Source: Haematomicrobium sanguinis DSM 21259
Lineage (GTDB): Bacteria > Actinomycetota > Actinomycetes > Actinomycetales > Micrococcaceae
Assembly (NCBI RefSeq): GCF_000688395.1
Contig: NZ_JIAG01000002.1
Span: 62,001 to 126,000, forward strand
Length of the DNA: 64,000 nt
Direction: 5' to 3'
This document shows, in pieces, positions 53,421 to 60,977 of the stretch. Under the pieces are notes generated by a model. It searched no databases, was not told where the DNA came from, and worked only from the letters and a program-made list of their open reading frames with translations. Position 1 is the stretch's first letter; the number at the start of each line of letters is the position of its first letter. The position numbers and the translations under genes are program-made.

Positions 53421-55282
53421 ACCTGAACCATGTTCTGCTCGAAGAAGTCGGCGAGCGCCGCAGTATCCTCTAGCGGCAGGACCGCCGCGACGTATTGATC
53501 CGGACGCACCACGATCACCGCTCCCGCGCTGCCGATCCCGCGTTCGGCAAAAATGTCGACGTCATCGTGGCGTGCGTAGATCTTTTCGTAGTCCACTAGA
53601 CCAAAGGGGCCGACGCGCGGCAGGAACACAGCGGGGATCTCGGGTATCTCGATCTCGTCATGGGTTTGCGGGTAGATGACCTTGATATCAAACACGCTGT
53701 CCGGATCCCCATCTGCCGGGGTGAAGCGGCCGAGCGGTGACTCGGGTGCGGAATCTAGCCAGCGCGCCCACTCGTTGAGCGCGGAGTGTTCGACGTCGGC
53801 AAAGGCGTAGATGCGCCAACGCCCGTCGGCCCGGGCATGGTGGCCGAGGTGCGCAGGGACAGCGTCGCCAATGCGCATCACCTGCGCGGACTTGAAGCGT
53901 TTACCCACCGTGAGCCCGGTGGCGAGTTCTTGATGAGTGGTATCCCCGGTGATCATGGAGGGCTCGTACTGGGTCATGAAGCCCGCGGGGAATTCGGCGG
54001 TCGAGGTGTAGAACTCGGCGAGCTCATCGGGACTGGAAAACTCTTCCGGCTTCTTGGCCATCATGGAGGACCACTCCCGGTCGAAGTCGATCAAGTTCTG
54101 TGCGATCACTTGGCGCTCGGCCGAGTAGGTTGCCAAGAGAGATTCCGGTGCCCTACCGGTCAACACCGAGCCGAGCTTCCACCCCAGGTTGAACCCGTCC
54201 TGCATGGACACGTTCATGCCTTGACCCGCTTTGGCACTGTGCGTATGGCAGGCGTCGCCGCAAATGAAGACGTGCGGATCGCGTTCGGCACCGGGCTCGA
54301 CGTCATCGAACTTGTCGGTGACGCGGTGCCCCACCTCATACACCGACCACCAGGCCACGTCTTTCACGTCCAGGGTGTACGGGGTCAGGATGTCGTTGGC
54401 CTTGGCGATGATGGTTTCCAAGGGTGTGGTGCGGACGTGCCCATTGTCGCCTTCGGGAACTTCGCCGAGGTCAATGTACATCCGGAAGAGGTGTCCGCCT
54501 TCGCGGGGAATGTGCAGGATGCTTCCGGCCCGCGATTGGATGGCGCACTTGATGCGGATGTCCGGGAAGTCGGTGACCGCCAGGACGTCCATCACTCCCC
54601 AGGCGTGTTTGGACTGGCCGCCAAGGTGTTTGCGCCCAATGGATTCCCGTACTCGGGAACGTGCGCCATCGCATCCCACCACGTATTTGGCGCGAATGGT
54701 GCGCTCGGCGCCTTGGTGAGGGGCGTCGTCGTACTTCAGGCGAACCGAGACCGGGTATTCACCCTCGCCGACCTCGAGACCCAAGAATTCCACCCCGTAG
54801 TCCGGGGTGATGCGCGCGGGCCCGTTGACCGCGGATTCGGCGAAGTAGTCGAGGACGCGGGCCTGATTCACGATCAGGTGCGGGAATTCGCTGACGTGTT
54901 GCGGGTCGTCGACGGCGCGCGAGGTGCGGTGGATGTGATCGGGGTTTTCCGGGTCGGGGGCCCAGAAGTTCATTTCGCAGATTTGGTACGCCTCGGCGGT
55001 GATGCGTCCGGCAAAACCGAAGGCCTGGAAGGTTTCCACGCTGCGCGCCTGGATGCCGTCGGCTTGGCCGATCGCGAGGCGGCCCGGGCGCTTTTCGATC
55101 AGGCGGGTGGTGACGGTGGGGTACTGCGAGAGTTGCGCGGCCAGGAGCATGCCGGCCGGGCCGGAGCCCACGATGAGCACGTCGACGTTGTCGGGGATGT
55201 CCTCGGGGCGGTCGATTCCAGTGCCTGCGGCGGGTTCGACGCGCGGGTCGGTGGAGACGTAGCCGTGGTGGTGGAATTGCAC
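53417..55282 (-). CDS. FAD-dependent aromatic hydroxylase, 3-hydroxybenzoate 4-monooxygenase (MobA) like
   Basis: A 621-residue flavin monooxygenase. The FAD fold is clear: VDVLIVGSGPAGMLLAAQLS (about 33-52), RPGRLAIGQADGIQARSVETF (core LAIGQADGIQARSVE), VGCDGARSRVRESIG (about 212, the DG motif) and HVFICGDACHTHSAKAGQGMN (core GDACHTHSAKAGQGMN, about 345). A thioredoxin-like C-terminal domain completes the phenol-hydroxylase type. The N-terminus MQFHHHGYVSTDPRVEPAA and the region up to SEFPHLIVNQARVLDYF closely recall MobA of Comamonas. Start is GTG with GAAGGA 10 nt upstream. It is probably controlled by the divergent IclR gene. No ring-cleavage genes are in the window. Confidence 0.85.
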   Translation of the reverse strand: MQFHHHGYVSTDPRVEPAAGTGIDRPEDIPDNVDVLIVGSGPAGMLLAAQLSQYPTVTTRLIEKRPGRLAIGQADGIQARSVETFQAFGFAGRITAEAYQICEMNFWAPDPENPDHIHRTSRAVDDPQHVSEFPHLIVNQARVLDYFAESAVNGPARITPDYGVEFLGLEVGEGEYPVSVRLKYDDAPHQGAERTIRAKYVVGCDGARSRVRESIGRKHLGGQSKHAWGVMDVLAVTDFPDIRIKCAIQSRAGSILHIPREGGHLFRMYIDLGEVPEGDNGHVRTTPLETIIAKANDILTPYTLDVKDVAWWSVYEVGHRVTDKFDDVEPGAERDPHVFICGDACHTHSAKAGQGMNVSMQDGFNLGWKLGSVLTGRAPESLLATYSAERQVIAQNLIDFDREWSSMMAKKPEEFSSPDELAEFYTSTAEFPAGFMTQYEPSMITGDTTHQELATGLTVGKRFKSAQVMRIGDAVPAHLGHHARADGRWRIYAFADVEHSALNEWARWLDSAPESPLGRFTPADGDPDSVFDIKVIYPQTHDEIEIPEIPAVFLPRVGPFGLVDYEKIYARHDDVDIFAERGIGSAGAVIVVRPDQYVAAVLPLEDTAALADFFEQNMVQV

Positions 55283-55325
55283 CCTTGCACTTCCTTCGGG
55301 AGAGGAGCGCCCTCGCGAGCACCCT

Positions 55326-55350
55326 TGTTCGATAATTGAACACTGTGTTC
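55326..55350. promoter_or_regulatory. IclR-type operator between the hydroxylase and its regulator
   Basis: Three half-sites TGTTC, GAACA, TGTTC make two overlapping palindromes: a 17-bp one at 55326-55342 with one mismatch pair, and a perfect 13-bp GAACACTGTGTTC at 55338-55350. TACTAT, a good -10 for the iclR gene, begins at 55351, directly beside it. The gap is shared by both divergent genes, so one regulator can control both. Confidence 0.65.
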
Positions 55351-55397
55351 TACTATGTAAATAAGCTTAAGTGATGCGGAGCACAGGGGGCAAGGCG

Positions 55398-56099
55398 ATG
55401 AGTGCGGGGACGGCGGGGTCGCAGACCCTGAGTCGAGGAATTCAAGTGTTAGAGGCACTGGCCGACGCGGGCACGCCGCTCTCCATCGACGCGGTGGCTG
55501 GCCGGTTGGGCGTGCACCGCTCGATCGCGTATCGCTTGGTGCGCACCCTGGAGGATCATCGGCTGGTGTCCCGGGATTCGGCCGGGCATCTGGTGTTGGG
55601 CGCGCGGCTTGCCTCGCTTGCGGCCGGGGTATCTCAGGATGTGCGCTCGGCCGCGCTGCCGGAGCTGACGGCGGTCGCCAACGAGCTCGGGATGACGTGT
55701 TTTGTGGCGGTGATGGACCGGGATGAATGCGTGACGCTCACGAGTGTGGAGCCGCGGCATACTGTGGCGTCGGTGGTGCAGCGCCCCGGAGCGCGGCATT
55801 CGATGGCGGTGGGCGCGCCAAGCAAGGCGATTCTGTCGCTGCTGGATCCTTCGTTGTGGCCGGTGAGGGCGTCTGCCGCGTTGCGCGCGGATGTTGAGGC
55901 GGCCGCGGTGCAGGGTTTTGCGACCAGCCATGACGAGGTGATCCCGTCCTTGCAGTCGGTCGCGGTGCCCTTGGAGTTGCCGGGCCCATCGCAGCGGGCC
56001 GCCCTTGCCGTGGTGCACCTTGCCGGGCCGGAGGAGACCGCCGCCGTTGCCGCCCGGCTGCGAGCTGCGGCCGAGACCGTGCGGTCGGCGCTGGGTTAG
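55398..56099 (+). CDS. IclR-family regulator
   Basis: A 233-residue regulator. The winged helix LSRGIQVLEALADAGTPLSIDAVAGRLGVHRSIAYRLVRTLEDH (cores LSRGIQVLEALADAG and LGVHRSIAYRLVRTLEDH) lies at about 11-57. The IclR effector domain follows (LTAVANELGMTCFVAVMDRDECVTLTSVE, RHSMAVGAPSKAILSLLD). IclR proteins often bind aromatic acids, which fits the neighbouring hydroxylase. Start is uncertain: ATG at 55398 has a weak AAGG, while GTG 55371 or ATG 55374 add eight or nine residues. Confidence 0.88.
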   Translation: MSAGTAGSQTLSRGIQVLEALADAGTPLSIDAVAGRLGVHRSIAYRLVRTLEDHRLVSRDSAGHLVLGARLASLAAGVSQDVRSAALPELTAVANELGMTCFVAVMDRDECVTLTSVEPRHTVASVVQRPGARHSMAVGAPSKAILSLLDPSLWPVRASAALRADVEAAAVQGFATSHDEVIPSLQSVAVPLELPGPSQRAALAVVHLAGPEETAAVAARLRAAAETVRSALG

Positions 56100-56108
56100 C
56101 GGAGAGTG

Positions 56109-56143
56109 TTGACATATATAGTCCGCAATTGGACTATATATGT
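56109..56143 (+). promoter_or_regulatory. Leaderless promoter inside a perfect palindrome (HTH/NTase module)
   Basis: TTGACA (56109-56114), 17-nt spacer, GACTAT (56132-56137), then 6 nt to the ATG at 56144, so the mRNA should start at the A of ATG. A perfect 13-bp inverted repeat, ACATATATAGTCC (56112-56124) and GGACTATATATGT (56131-56143), with a 6-nt spacer covers the -35 to the start codon. It is almost certainly the operator of the HTH protein that follows. Confidence 0.8.
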
Positions 56144-56746
56144 ATGGAATTGACGAGCAAGCAGCTGGCCGCCGAATTAGGCGTGTCCGACCGCCAGGTG
56201 CGGCGTCGCGCCCAGGCAGGCTCCATGCCGTCGCGGAAGCATGGAAACACGCTGGTTATTTCTTCTCGCCAATCTCAAATACTGGCAAGGCTCGCGTACC
56301 GGGGCAGACATTGGTCTGACCCCACTGCAGATGCCGCGCTTGATCTGTTGTCCATGGCGGCAACAGGGGTACTTTCGGGTTCTTCGCTCAGCCGCTTGAA
56401 GCGAAATGTCCGCACGGTGAGTACCGGGGAACTCGTGGGTCGTGTTCTCCGGGGACGTTTTCACCTGCGTAGCAAACCAGGTTCAATAATCGAATTTTCG
56501 CCCTCAAACACCGCTGCCCTCGGGCTCGCTGCAGGCGGAGGATTGGGGGTCCTTATCTCGCAAGACCCCATTCAAGCGGCGCGACGTGCCGGGCTTGCCC
56601 GTGACGATGAGGGAAACGTAGCCGTAGTACAAGGAGCCGACCAACACCGCACCGTCCTTGAAGCGATGGCGCTCTTTGCCGCGGGCGACTCCCGCGAACA
56701 CGCCGCTGCAAAGCGGTGGCTCACGGAAAGGCAGTCCCGGGTGTGA
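56144..56746 (+). CDS. HTH regulator, putative antitoxin of an AbiE-like module
   Basis: A 200-residue protein. The N-terminus is an excisionase/MerR-like helix-turn-helix, LTSKQLAAELGVSDRQVRRRAQAG (core LAAELGVSDRQVRRRAQ, residues about 6-22). SRKHGNTLVISSRQSQILARLAYRG forms a possible wing. The remaining 150 residues (helical, with GLAAGGGLGVLISQDP near 120 and EHAAAKRWLTER at the end) match no family I know. The leaderless ATG follows the palindromic promoter directly. The stop overlaps the GTG of the nucleotidyltransferase gene (GTGA), as in type IV AbiEi-AbiEii pairs, although the N-terminal HTH is not the usual AbiEi wing. G+C looks lower than in the flanking genes. Confidence 0.72.
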   Translation: MELTSKQLAAELGVSDRQVRRRAQAGSMPSRKHGNTLVISSRQSQILARLAYRGRHWSDPTADAALDLLSMAATGVLSGSSLSRLKRNVRTVSTGELVGRVLRGRFHLRSKPGSIIEFSPSNTAALGLAAGGGLGVLISQDPIQAARRAGLARDDEGNVAVVQGADQHRTVLEAMALFAAGDSREHAAAKRWLTERQSRV

Positions 56747-57483
56747 TCGAGCGCCCAACCGTTAGGCTCGACGCATCGGGGACGGAATGGAAATTGCCAC
56801 CGTGGCCGCTCGCGTTCGAAATCGCGAATCTGCTTCCCGATTCATCGTGGACGCTGGTTGGTGGACTGATGGTTCAAGTCCATTCTCGAATCGCCGGCCT
56901 GCCCCCATCCCGAGCAACGATCGATGTAGACAGCCTCCTTCACCTGGAAACCAAGGTCACGACCTTCAATCAGGTCGAATACACGATGCGGAAAGCCGGT
57001 TTTTCGCTCAATCCGGACACCAAGTTTGCTTACCAGTTCAAGCGCGTGGACGACCGTGTTGATGTGATGTGTTCGGACCGGTATGCCGAACAGCATCGCC
57101 CGCTATTCGGTCAACGGCCCTTATTCGCCGTTCCGGCGGGAACTCGAGCTCTCAAAGACACCATCAACGTCAAGTTTCTCTCGCAAGACGTCACGATCTC
57201 GCTCCCGACTGTCCGAGGTGCATTCATCCTCAAATCGGCGGCCTACCTCGATGACCACCGGGATGCCGAGAGACATCTCGAGGATTGTGTATTACTTCTC
57301 GCCTGCCTCAGAGACCCGGAAAGCATCTTCGAGGATCTCAGCCCACGAAGTCGAAAGCGCATTCGCGCCGGTATCCGTGCGCTCCAACAAAGTCGGAGAC
57401 CGTGGATTAACCACGATGGACAGGTTCAACTCCTTGCCAAGGAAAGCTTGGAAATTATCGCAGGTGCATCTGATGCGCGCTAA
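56743..57483 (+). CDS. Nucleotidyltransferase-fold protein, putative AbiEii-like toxin
   Basis: A 246-residue protein with signs of the polymerase-beta-type nucleotidyltransferase fold of the AbiEii/MNT group. LVGGLMVQVHSRIAGLPPSR, then ATIDVDSLLHL (about 43-73), matches the GG..H...R.T.D[VI]D catalytic motif with two Asp. FILKSAAYLDDHRDAERHLE, then DCVLLLACL (about 165-193), resembles the later K..A...RD..D...L motif. Start is GTG at 56743 with GAAAGG 8 nt upstream and a 4-nt overlap with the HTH gene. AbiEii toxins transfer nucleotides to RNA targets; activity here is inferred. A hairpin terminator follows. The base composition, less G+C-rich than the neighbours, suggests acquisition. Confidence 0.72.
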   Translation: MIERPTVRLDASGTEWKLPPWPLAFEIANLLPDSSWTLVGGLMVQVHSRIAGLPPSRATIDVDSLLHLETKVTTFNQVEYTMRKAGFSLNPDTKFAYQFKRVDDRVDVMCSDRYAEQHRPLFGQRPLFAVPAGTRALKDTINVKFLSQDVTISLPTVRGAFILKSAAYLDDHRDAERHLEDCVLLLACLRDPESIFEDLSPRSRKRIRAGIRALQQSRRPWINHDGQVQLLAKESLEIIAGASDAR

Positions 57484-57497
57484 CGGGCCGGACGTAA

Positions 57498-57529
57498 CGG
57501 TCGCCCCACCATGCCTAGCGGGGCGACCG
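57498..57529. terminator. Hairpin between convergent nucleotidyltransferase and DUF305 genes
   Basis: A perfect 10-bp stem CGGTCGCCCC/GGGGCGACCG with a 12-nt loop, 14 nt after the nucleotidyltransferase stop and 11 nt before the DUF305 stop on the other strand. No U-tract. It probably ends transcription in both directions. Confidence 0.6.
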
Positions 57530-57540
57530 CCATCCAGCCG

Positions 57541-58170
57541 TCAGCTCCCCGCGAGCATCGCCTTCATCTCGGCGATCTCCGCGGTTTGCGCGTCGACGAT
57601 CTGTTGCGCAAGGGCGAGCGCATCGGGATTCTGCCCCTGATCCAGCTCGGTCTTCGCCATCGCGATGGCACCCTCGTGATGTTGGATCATCTGCTCAAGG
57701 AACAGCCGGGACGCGTCCGGCCCGCTCGCCTTCTCCAGCGCGGCCATGTCCTCCTGTGACATCATCCCCGAGCCCATGCTGCCGTGGTTCATGCCGGACA
57801 TCCCGCCCTCGCCGGGCGCAACCGTAGGCGCACCCCACGCGGCAAGCCAGGAATTCATCAGCTCGATCTCCGGACCCTGCGCGTCCTTAATCTTCTGGGC
57901 AAGATCCGACACTTTCGGGTCGACACCGTCTTTCCCGAGCAGCATGTCACTCATCTCGATCGCCTGGCGGTGGTGCGGGATCATCATGGTCGCAAACATG
58001 ATGTCGGCGCTGTTCGCGCTTGCCGACGCACGTGCCGACGCGCTCGCGCCAACACTGGGTTCCCCACTCGGGGGCGCAGCCGGACCGGGCGAGCACGCCG
58101 ACACGGCAAGTGTCACGGCGAGCGCCGCCACCGGAATCAGGGCGCGCTTGAGTACAACGGTATTTCTCAT
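57541..58170 (-). CDS. Secreted DUF305 (CopM-like) lipoprotein
   Basis: A 209-residue exported protein. The lipoprotein signal RNTVVLKRALIPVAALAVTLAVSAC ends in the lipobox VSAC (about residue 26). Two DUF305 halves each carry a His pair and a Met/Glu-rich helix: ATMMIPHHRQAIEMSDMLL (about 80) and LEQMIQHHEGAIAMAKTEL (about 160). A Met-rich loop (GGMSGMNHGSMGSGMMSQED) lies between them. CopM-type DUF305 proteins bind copper outside the membrane. ATG at 58170 with AAGGAG 5 nt upstream. It is the last gene of the copper operon that starts with the ATPase. Confidence 0.88.
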   Translation of the reverse strand: MRNTVVLKRALIPVAALAVTLAVSACSPGPAAPPSGEPSVGASASARASASANSADIMFATMMIPHHRQAIEMSDMLLGKDGVDPKVSDLAQKIKDAQGPEIELMNSWLAAWGAPTVAPGEGGMSGMNHGSMGSGMMSQEDMAALEKASGPDASRLFLEQMIQHHEGAIAMAKTELDQGQNPDALALAQQIVDAQTAEIAEMKAMLAGS

Positions 58171-58216
58171 TTTTTCTCCTTGAAATGTGTGTGGTGAATG
58201 AATGGGCCGCAACCCA

Positions 58217-58648
58217 TCACGTCCGCATCACACACAGCCGGAGATGGCGCCACCGCTGATCGCTCGGCACCCCGAGGAAAAATTCGCTGAGCCTGAGCGG
58301 CACCCGCCGCGGCATGCGCCACTGCGCCGGCACCACCGCGAGCCCGAGCGCAACCATCAGCAACGCGACGGCACACATCGCCATGGGCGCCTCCGCCCCG
58401 CTCATCATGGCGGCGCTCTCGTGGGCCGGGTTGGCGGCATGGACGGATTCGTGGCTGAGCGCGGGGCCGGCTTCGCCGTGCTGTTTTGGGCTGGTTTCCC
58501 CCGCGATGATGTTCGACGGCGCGTGCCCGCCACACGTGCCGGACAGTCCCGGAGAGTGCATGGTCACCAAACCGATGACCACGGCACCCACCAGTAGCAG
58601 TAGCACTACCAGACGGCGTCGGACGGACGAGGTGCGCGAAGGGATCAT
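58217..58648 (-). CDS. DUF6153-like membrane protein of the copper operon
   Basis: A 143-residue protein. The N-terminal membrane segment is LVVLLLLVGAVVIGLVTMHS. An extracytoplasmic stretch with TCGGHAP and several His and Met residues follows (HESVHAANPAHESAAMMSG), then a second membrane segment (MAMCAVALLMVALGLAVV) and an Arg-rich tail. Proteins like this, called DUF6153 in actinobacteria, accompany copper and mercury genes; the function is unknown. The His/Met content suggests metal binding. The ATG overlaps the ATPase stop (ATGA), so translation is coupled. Confidence 0.75.
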   Translation of the reverse strand: MIPSRTSSVRRRLVVLLLLVGAVVIGLVTMHSPGLSGTCGGHAPSNIIAGETSPKQHGEAGPALSHESVHAANPAHESAAMMSGAEAPMAMCAVALLMVALGLAVVPAQWRMPRRVPLRLSEFFLGVPSDQRWRHLRLCVMRT

Positions 58649-60822
58649 TCCGCTTCCGAGCCGCGTTCCGGCTTCGCGGCTGATACCTCACCGCGTTCCG
58701 GGGTCGCTGCCGCGACGGACTCCGGGCTGAGGTTCAGACGCCGCAAGAGCTGGGCGTTGAGCGCGACCACCACGGTCGAGAGCGACATCAAGATCGCGCC
58801 GACAGACATCGGCATGACAAATCCGATCGGCGCCAACACTCCTGCGGCCAGCGGGACCGAAATGAGGTTGTACCCGGCTGCCCACCACAGATTCTGTTTC
58901 ATCTTGCGGTACGCCGCTTGCGAGAGCACGATCGCAGCGACCACAGATCTCGGGTCGTCGCTGGCCAGGATGACCCCGGCCGAGGCGATCGCGACATCGG
59001 TTCCGGCACCGATGGCAAGGCCGACATTGGCTTGAGCGAGCGCCGGAGCGTCATTCACGCCGTCGCCGACCATTGCGACGATCGCGCCCTCATCTTGAAG
59101 TTGCTTGACTTTCGCGGCCTTGTCTTCGGGGCGGACACCGGCAAAGAAGCGGGTGATTCCTAACTCCTGTGCCACCGATGCGGCCACGGCTTCGGCGTCG
59201 CCGGTAATCATAACAACCTCGACACCGCGGGCCCGCAATTCCGCGACGGCTTGGCGCGATTCGGGCCGGATTTCATCGGCAAGTTTGAGCGCGCCGATCA
59301 CCTGGCCATCGGCAACCACGTGCAAAATGATGGCGCCCTCCTCCCGCCACTCTTCGGCGACCGGGAGCTCGGTACCGCCAACAGCCTGAAGCATCGCCGG
59401 ACCGCCGACCTGCACCGTTTTGCCCGCGACTTCGGCACGCACGCCGACGGCAGGAGAGGAGGAAAAGTTTGCGGCCGGCGGCACGTCAAGAGAACGAGCG
59501 GACCCCGCATCCACGATGGCCTTCGCCAAGGGGTGTTCCGAATCCGACTCTGCGGCCGCGGCAAGCTGCAACACCTGATCTGCCGTATACCCCGAGGCGG
59601 GTTCCACCGCTTTCACGGCGGGAGCACCCTCGGTCAGGGTGCCGGTCTTGTCAAAGAGCACGGTCGTCACGGTGCGCGTGTTTTCCAGGGCCAGCCGGTC
59701 CTTGACGAGGATCCCGGCCTTTGCCGCCCGCTCGGTCGCAATCGAGACGACGAGCGGGATTGCGAGCCCGAGAGCGTGCGGGCAGGCAATCACGAGCACA
59801 GTGATGGCACGGACAACCGCTTCATCTGGCATACCCAGCACCGACCACACGATCGCGGCCACCACGGCCGCGCCAAGGGCAAACCAGAAGAGCCAGCCTG
59901 CCGCCCGATCAGCGAGCCGTTGCGCCCGCGAACTGGAATTTTGCGCCTCGCGCACCAGTCGAGCAATACCGGCGAGCGCGGTGTCCTCGCCGACCGAGGT
60001 GACCTTGACGCGAAGCCCGGAATCGGTGGCAACCGTTCCCGCGACCACGGGATCCCCTACCGACCGCTCGACGGGTTTGGATTCGCCGGTGATCATGGAT
60101 TCATCCATGTTCGCGCTTCCCTGAACGATCGTTCCGTCCGCGGGGGTCCGGCCCCCGGGACGCACAAGTACGACGTCGCCTACCGCCAAATCGGCGGGCG
60201 TCACCTTTTCGGTGGTCTCATCCGAGCGACCTTGTGCCATGTCGGAGGGAACGATCCGCTCTGCTTCGTCGGGCAACAGCGCAGCGAGCGAGTCGAGGGC
60301 AGAGGTGGTTTGGGCGAGCGAGCGCATTTCGATCCAGTGGCCCAAGAGCATGATGACGATGAGCAGCGCGAGTTCCCACCAGAATTCGAGCTGGTGATCG
60401 AGAATCCCCAGCGTTGCGCCCCAGGACGCTAGGAATGCGACCGTGATGGCAAGCCCGATGAGCAGCATCATCCCTGGCTTGCGCGCCTTGAGTTCGCTGA
60501 CCGCGCCAGTGAGGAATGGTTTCCCACCCCAGATGTACATGACGGTGCCGAGAATCGGTGCGACGAAGCGCATACCCTCGGGAACCTGGTAACCAATAAT
60601 CATGGCGAACATCGGCGAGAGCGCTACGACGGGAATCGCTATGACGAGCATGATCCAGAACAGACGCCGGAACTGCGCCACGTGATCGCCGTGCCCCGAA
60701 TGGCCCTCGTGTCCTTCGCCGGACATGTCGCTGTGGTTCCTGCCCTGGTGATTGGCACCCCGGTGCGGTGATTCGGAAACGGTGGTATCGCCGTCGTGCT
60801 TTGGATGTGAATGCTGTTGCAT
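58645..60822 (-). CDS. copB: Copper-translocating P1B-type ATPase, CopB class
   Basis: Exports copper from the cytoplasm. The 725-residue pump lacks CXXC domains and has a His-rich N-terminus instead (about 1-50, SHPKHDGDTTVSESPHRG, GEGHEGHSGHGDH). Eight membrane segments are expected. The intramembrane metal motif is CPH in VIACPHALGLAIPLV (about 345-359), the CopB signature. The phosphorylated Asp lies in LFDKTGTLTEGAP (about 393), and the hinge MVGDGVNDAPALAQANVG near 590. ATG at 60822; the open frame begins earlier without similarity. It heads an operon with DUF6153 and DUF305 genes and lies behind a copper-type operator. Confidence 0.95.
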   Translation of the reverse strand: MQQHSHPKHDGDTTVSESPHRGANHQGRNHSDMSGEGHEGHSGHGDHVAQFRRLFWIMLVIAIPVVALSPMFAMIIGYQVPEGMRFVAPILGTVMYIWGGKPFLTGAVSELKARKPGMMLLIGLAITVAFLASWGATLGILDHQLEFWWELALLIVIMLLGHWIEMRSLAQTTSALDSLAALLPDEAERIVPSDMAQGRSDETTEKVTPADLAVGDVVLVRPGGRTPADGTIVQGSANMDESMITGESKPVERSVGDPVVAGTVATDSGLRVKVTSVGEDTALAGIARLVREAQNSSSRAQRLADRAAGWLFWFALGAAVVAAIVWSVLGMPDEAVVRAITVLVIACPHALGLAIPLVVSIATERAAKAGILVKDRLALENTRTVTTVLFDKTGTLTEGAPAVKAVEPASGYTADQVLQLAAAAESDSEHPLAKAIVDAGSARSLDVPPAANFSSSPAVGVRAEVAGKTVQVGGPAMLQAVGGTELPVAEEWREEGAIILHVVADGQVIGALKLADEIRPESRQAVAELRARGVEVVMITGDAEAVAASVAQELGITRFFAGVRPEDKAAKVKQLQDEGAIVAMVGDGVNDAPALAQANVGLAIGAGTDVAIASAGVILASDDPRSVVAAIVLSQAAYRKMKQNLWWAAGYNLISVPLAAGVLAPIGFVMPMSVGAILMSLSTVVVALNAQLLRRLNLSPESVAAATPERGEVSAAKPERGSEAE

Positions 60823-60852
60823 CGCTCTCTTGCCTCCCAGGATCTGCTTCCC

Positions 60853-60875
60853 AATATACCCCATAGGGGTATATT
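60853..60875 (-). promoter_or_regulatory. CsoR-type copper operator upstream of copB
   Basis: Perfect 10-bp arms AATATACCCC (60853-60862) and GGGGTATATT (60866-60875) around ATA. The core TACCCC-n3-GGGGTA matches the known CsoR/RicR operator form. It lies 31 nt before the copB start. No csoR gene is in the window, so the repressor must be encoded elsewhere. Confidence 0.78.
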
Positions 60876-60977
60876 TTCAAGTGTGAACTTAACCACCTGC
60901 GGAGAACCGGGTAGAGTAAGTGGCCATAGCAAAACGCGGTGGGATGGCCCGTCGCGACTTTTATCTGGGGGGATAAC

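Noticed and set aside
53786-55339. 517-codon open frame on the plus strand
   Set aside because: Shadow of the flavin hydroxylase gene on the other strand; its protein has no recognisable domain.
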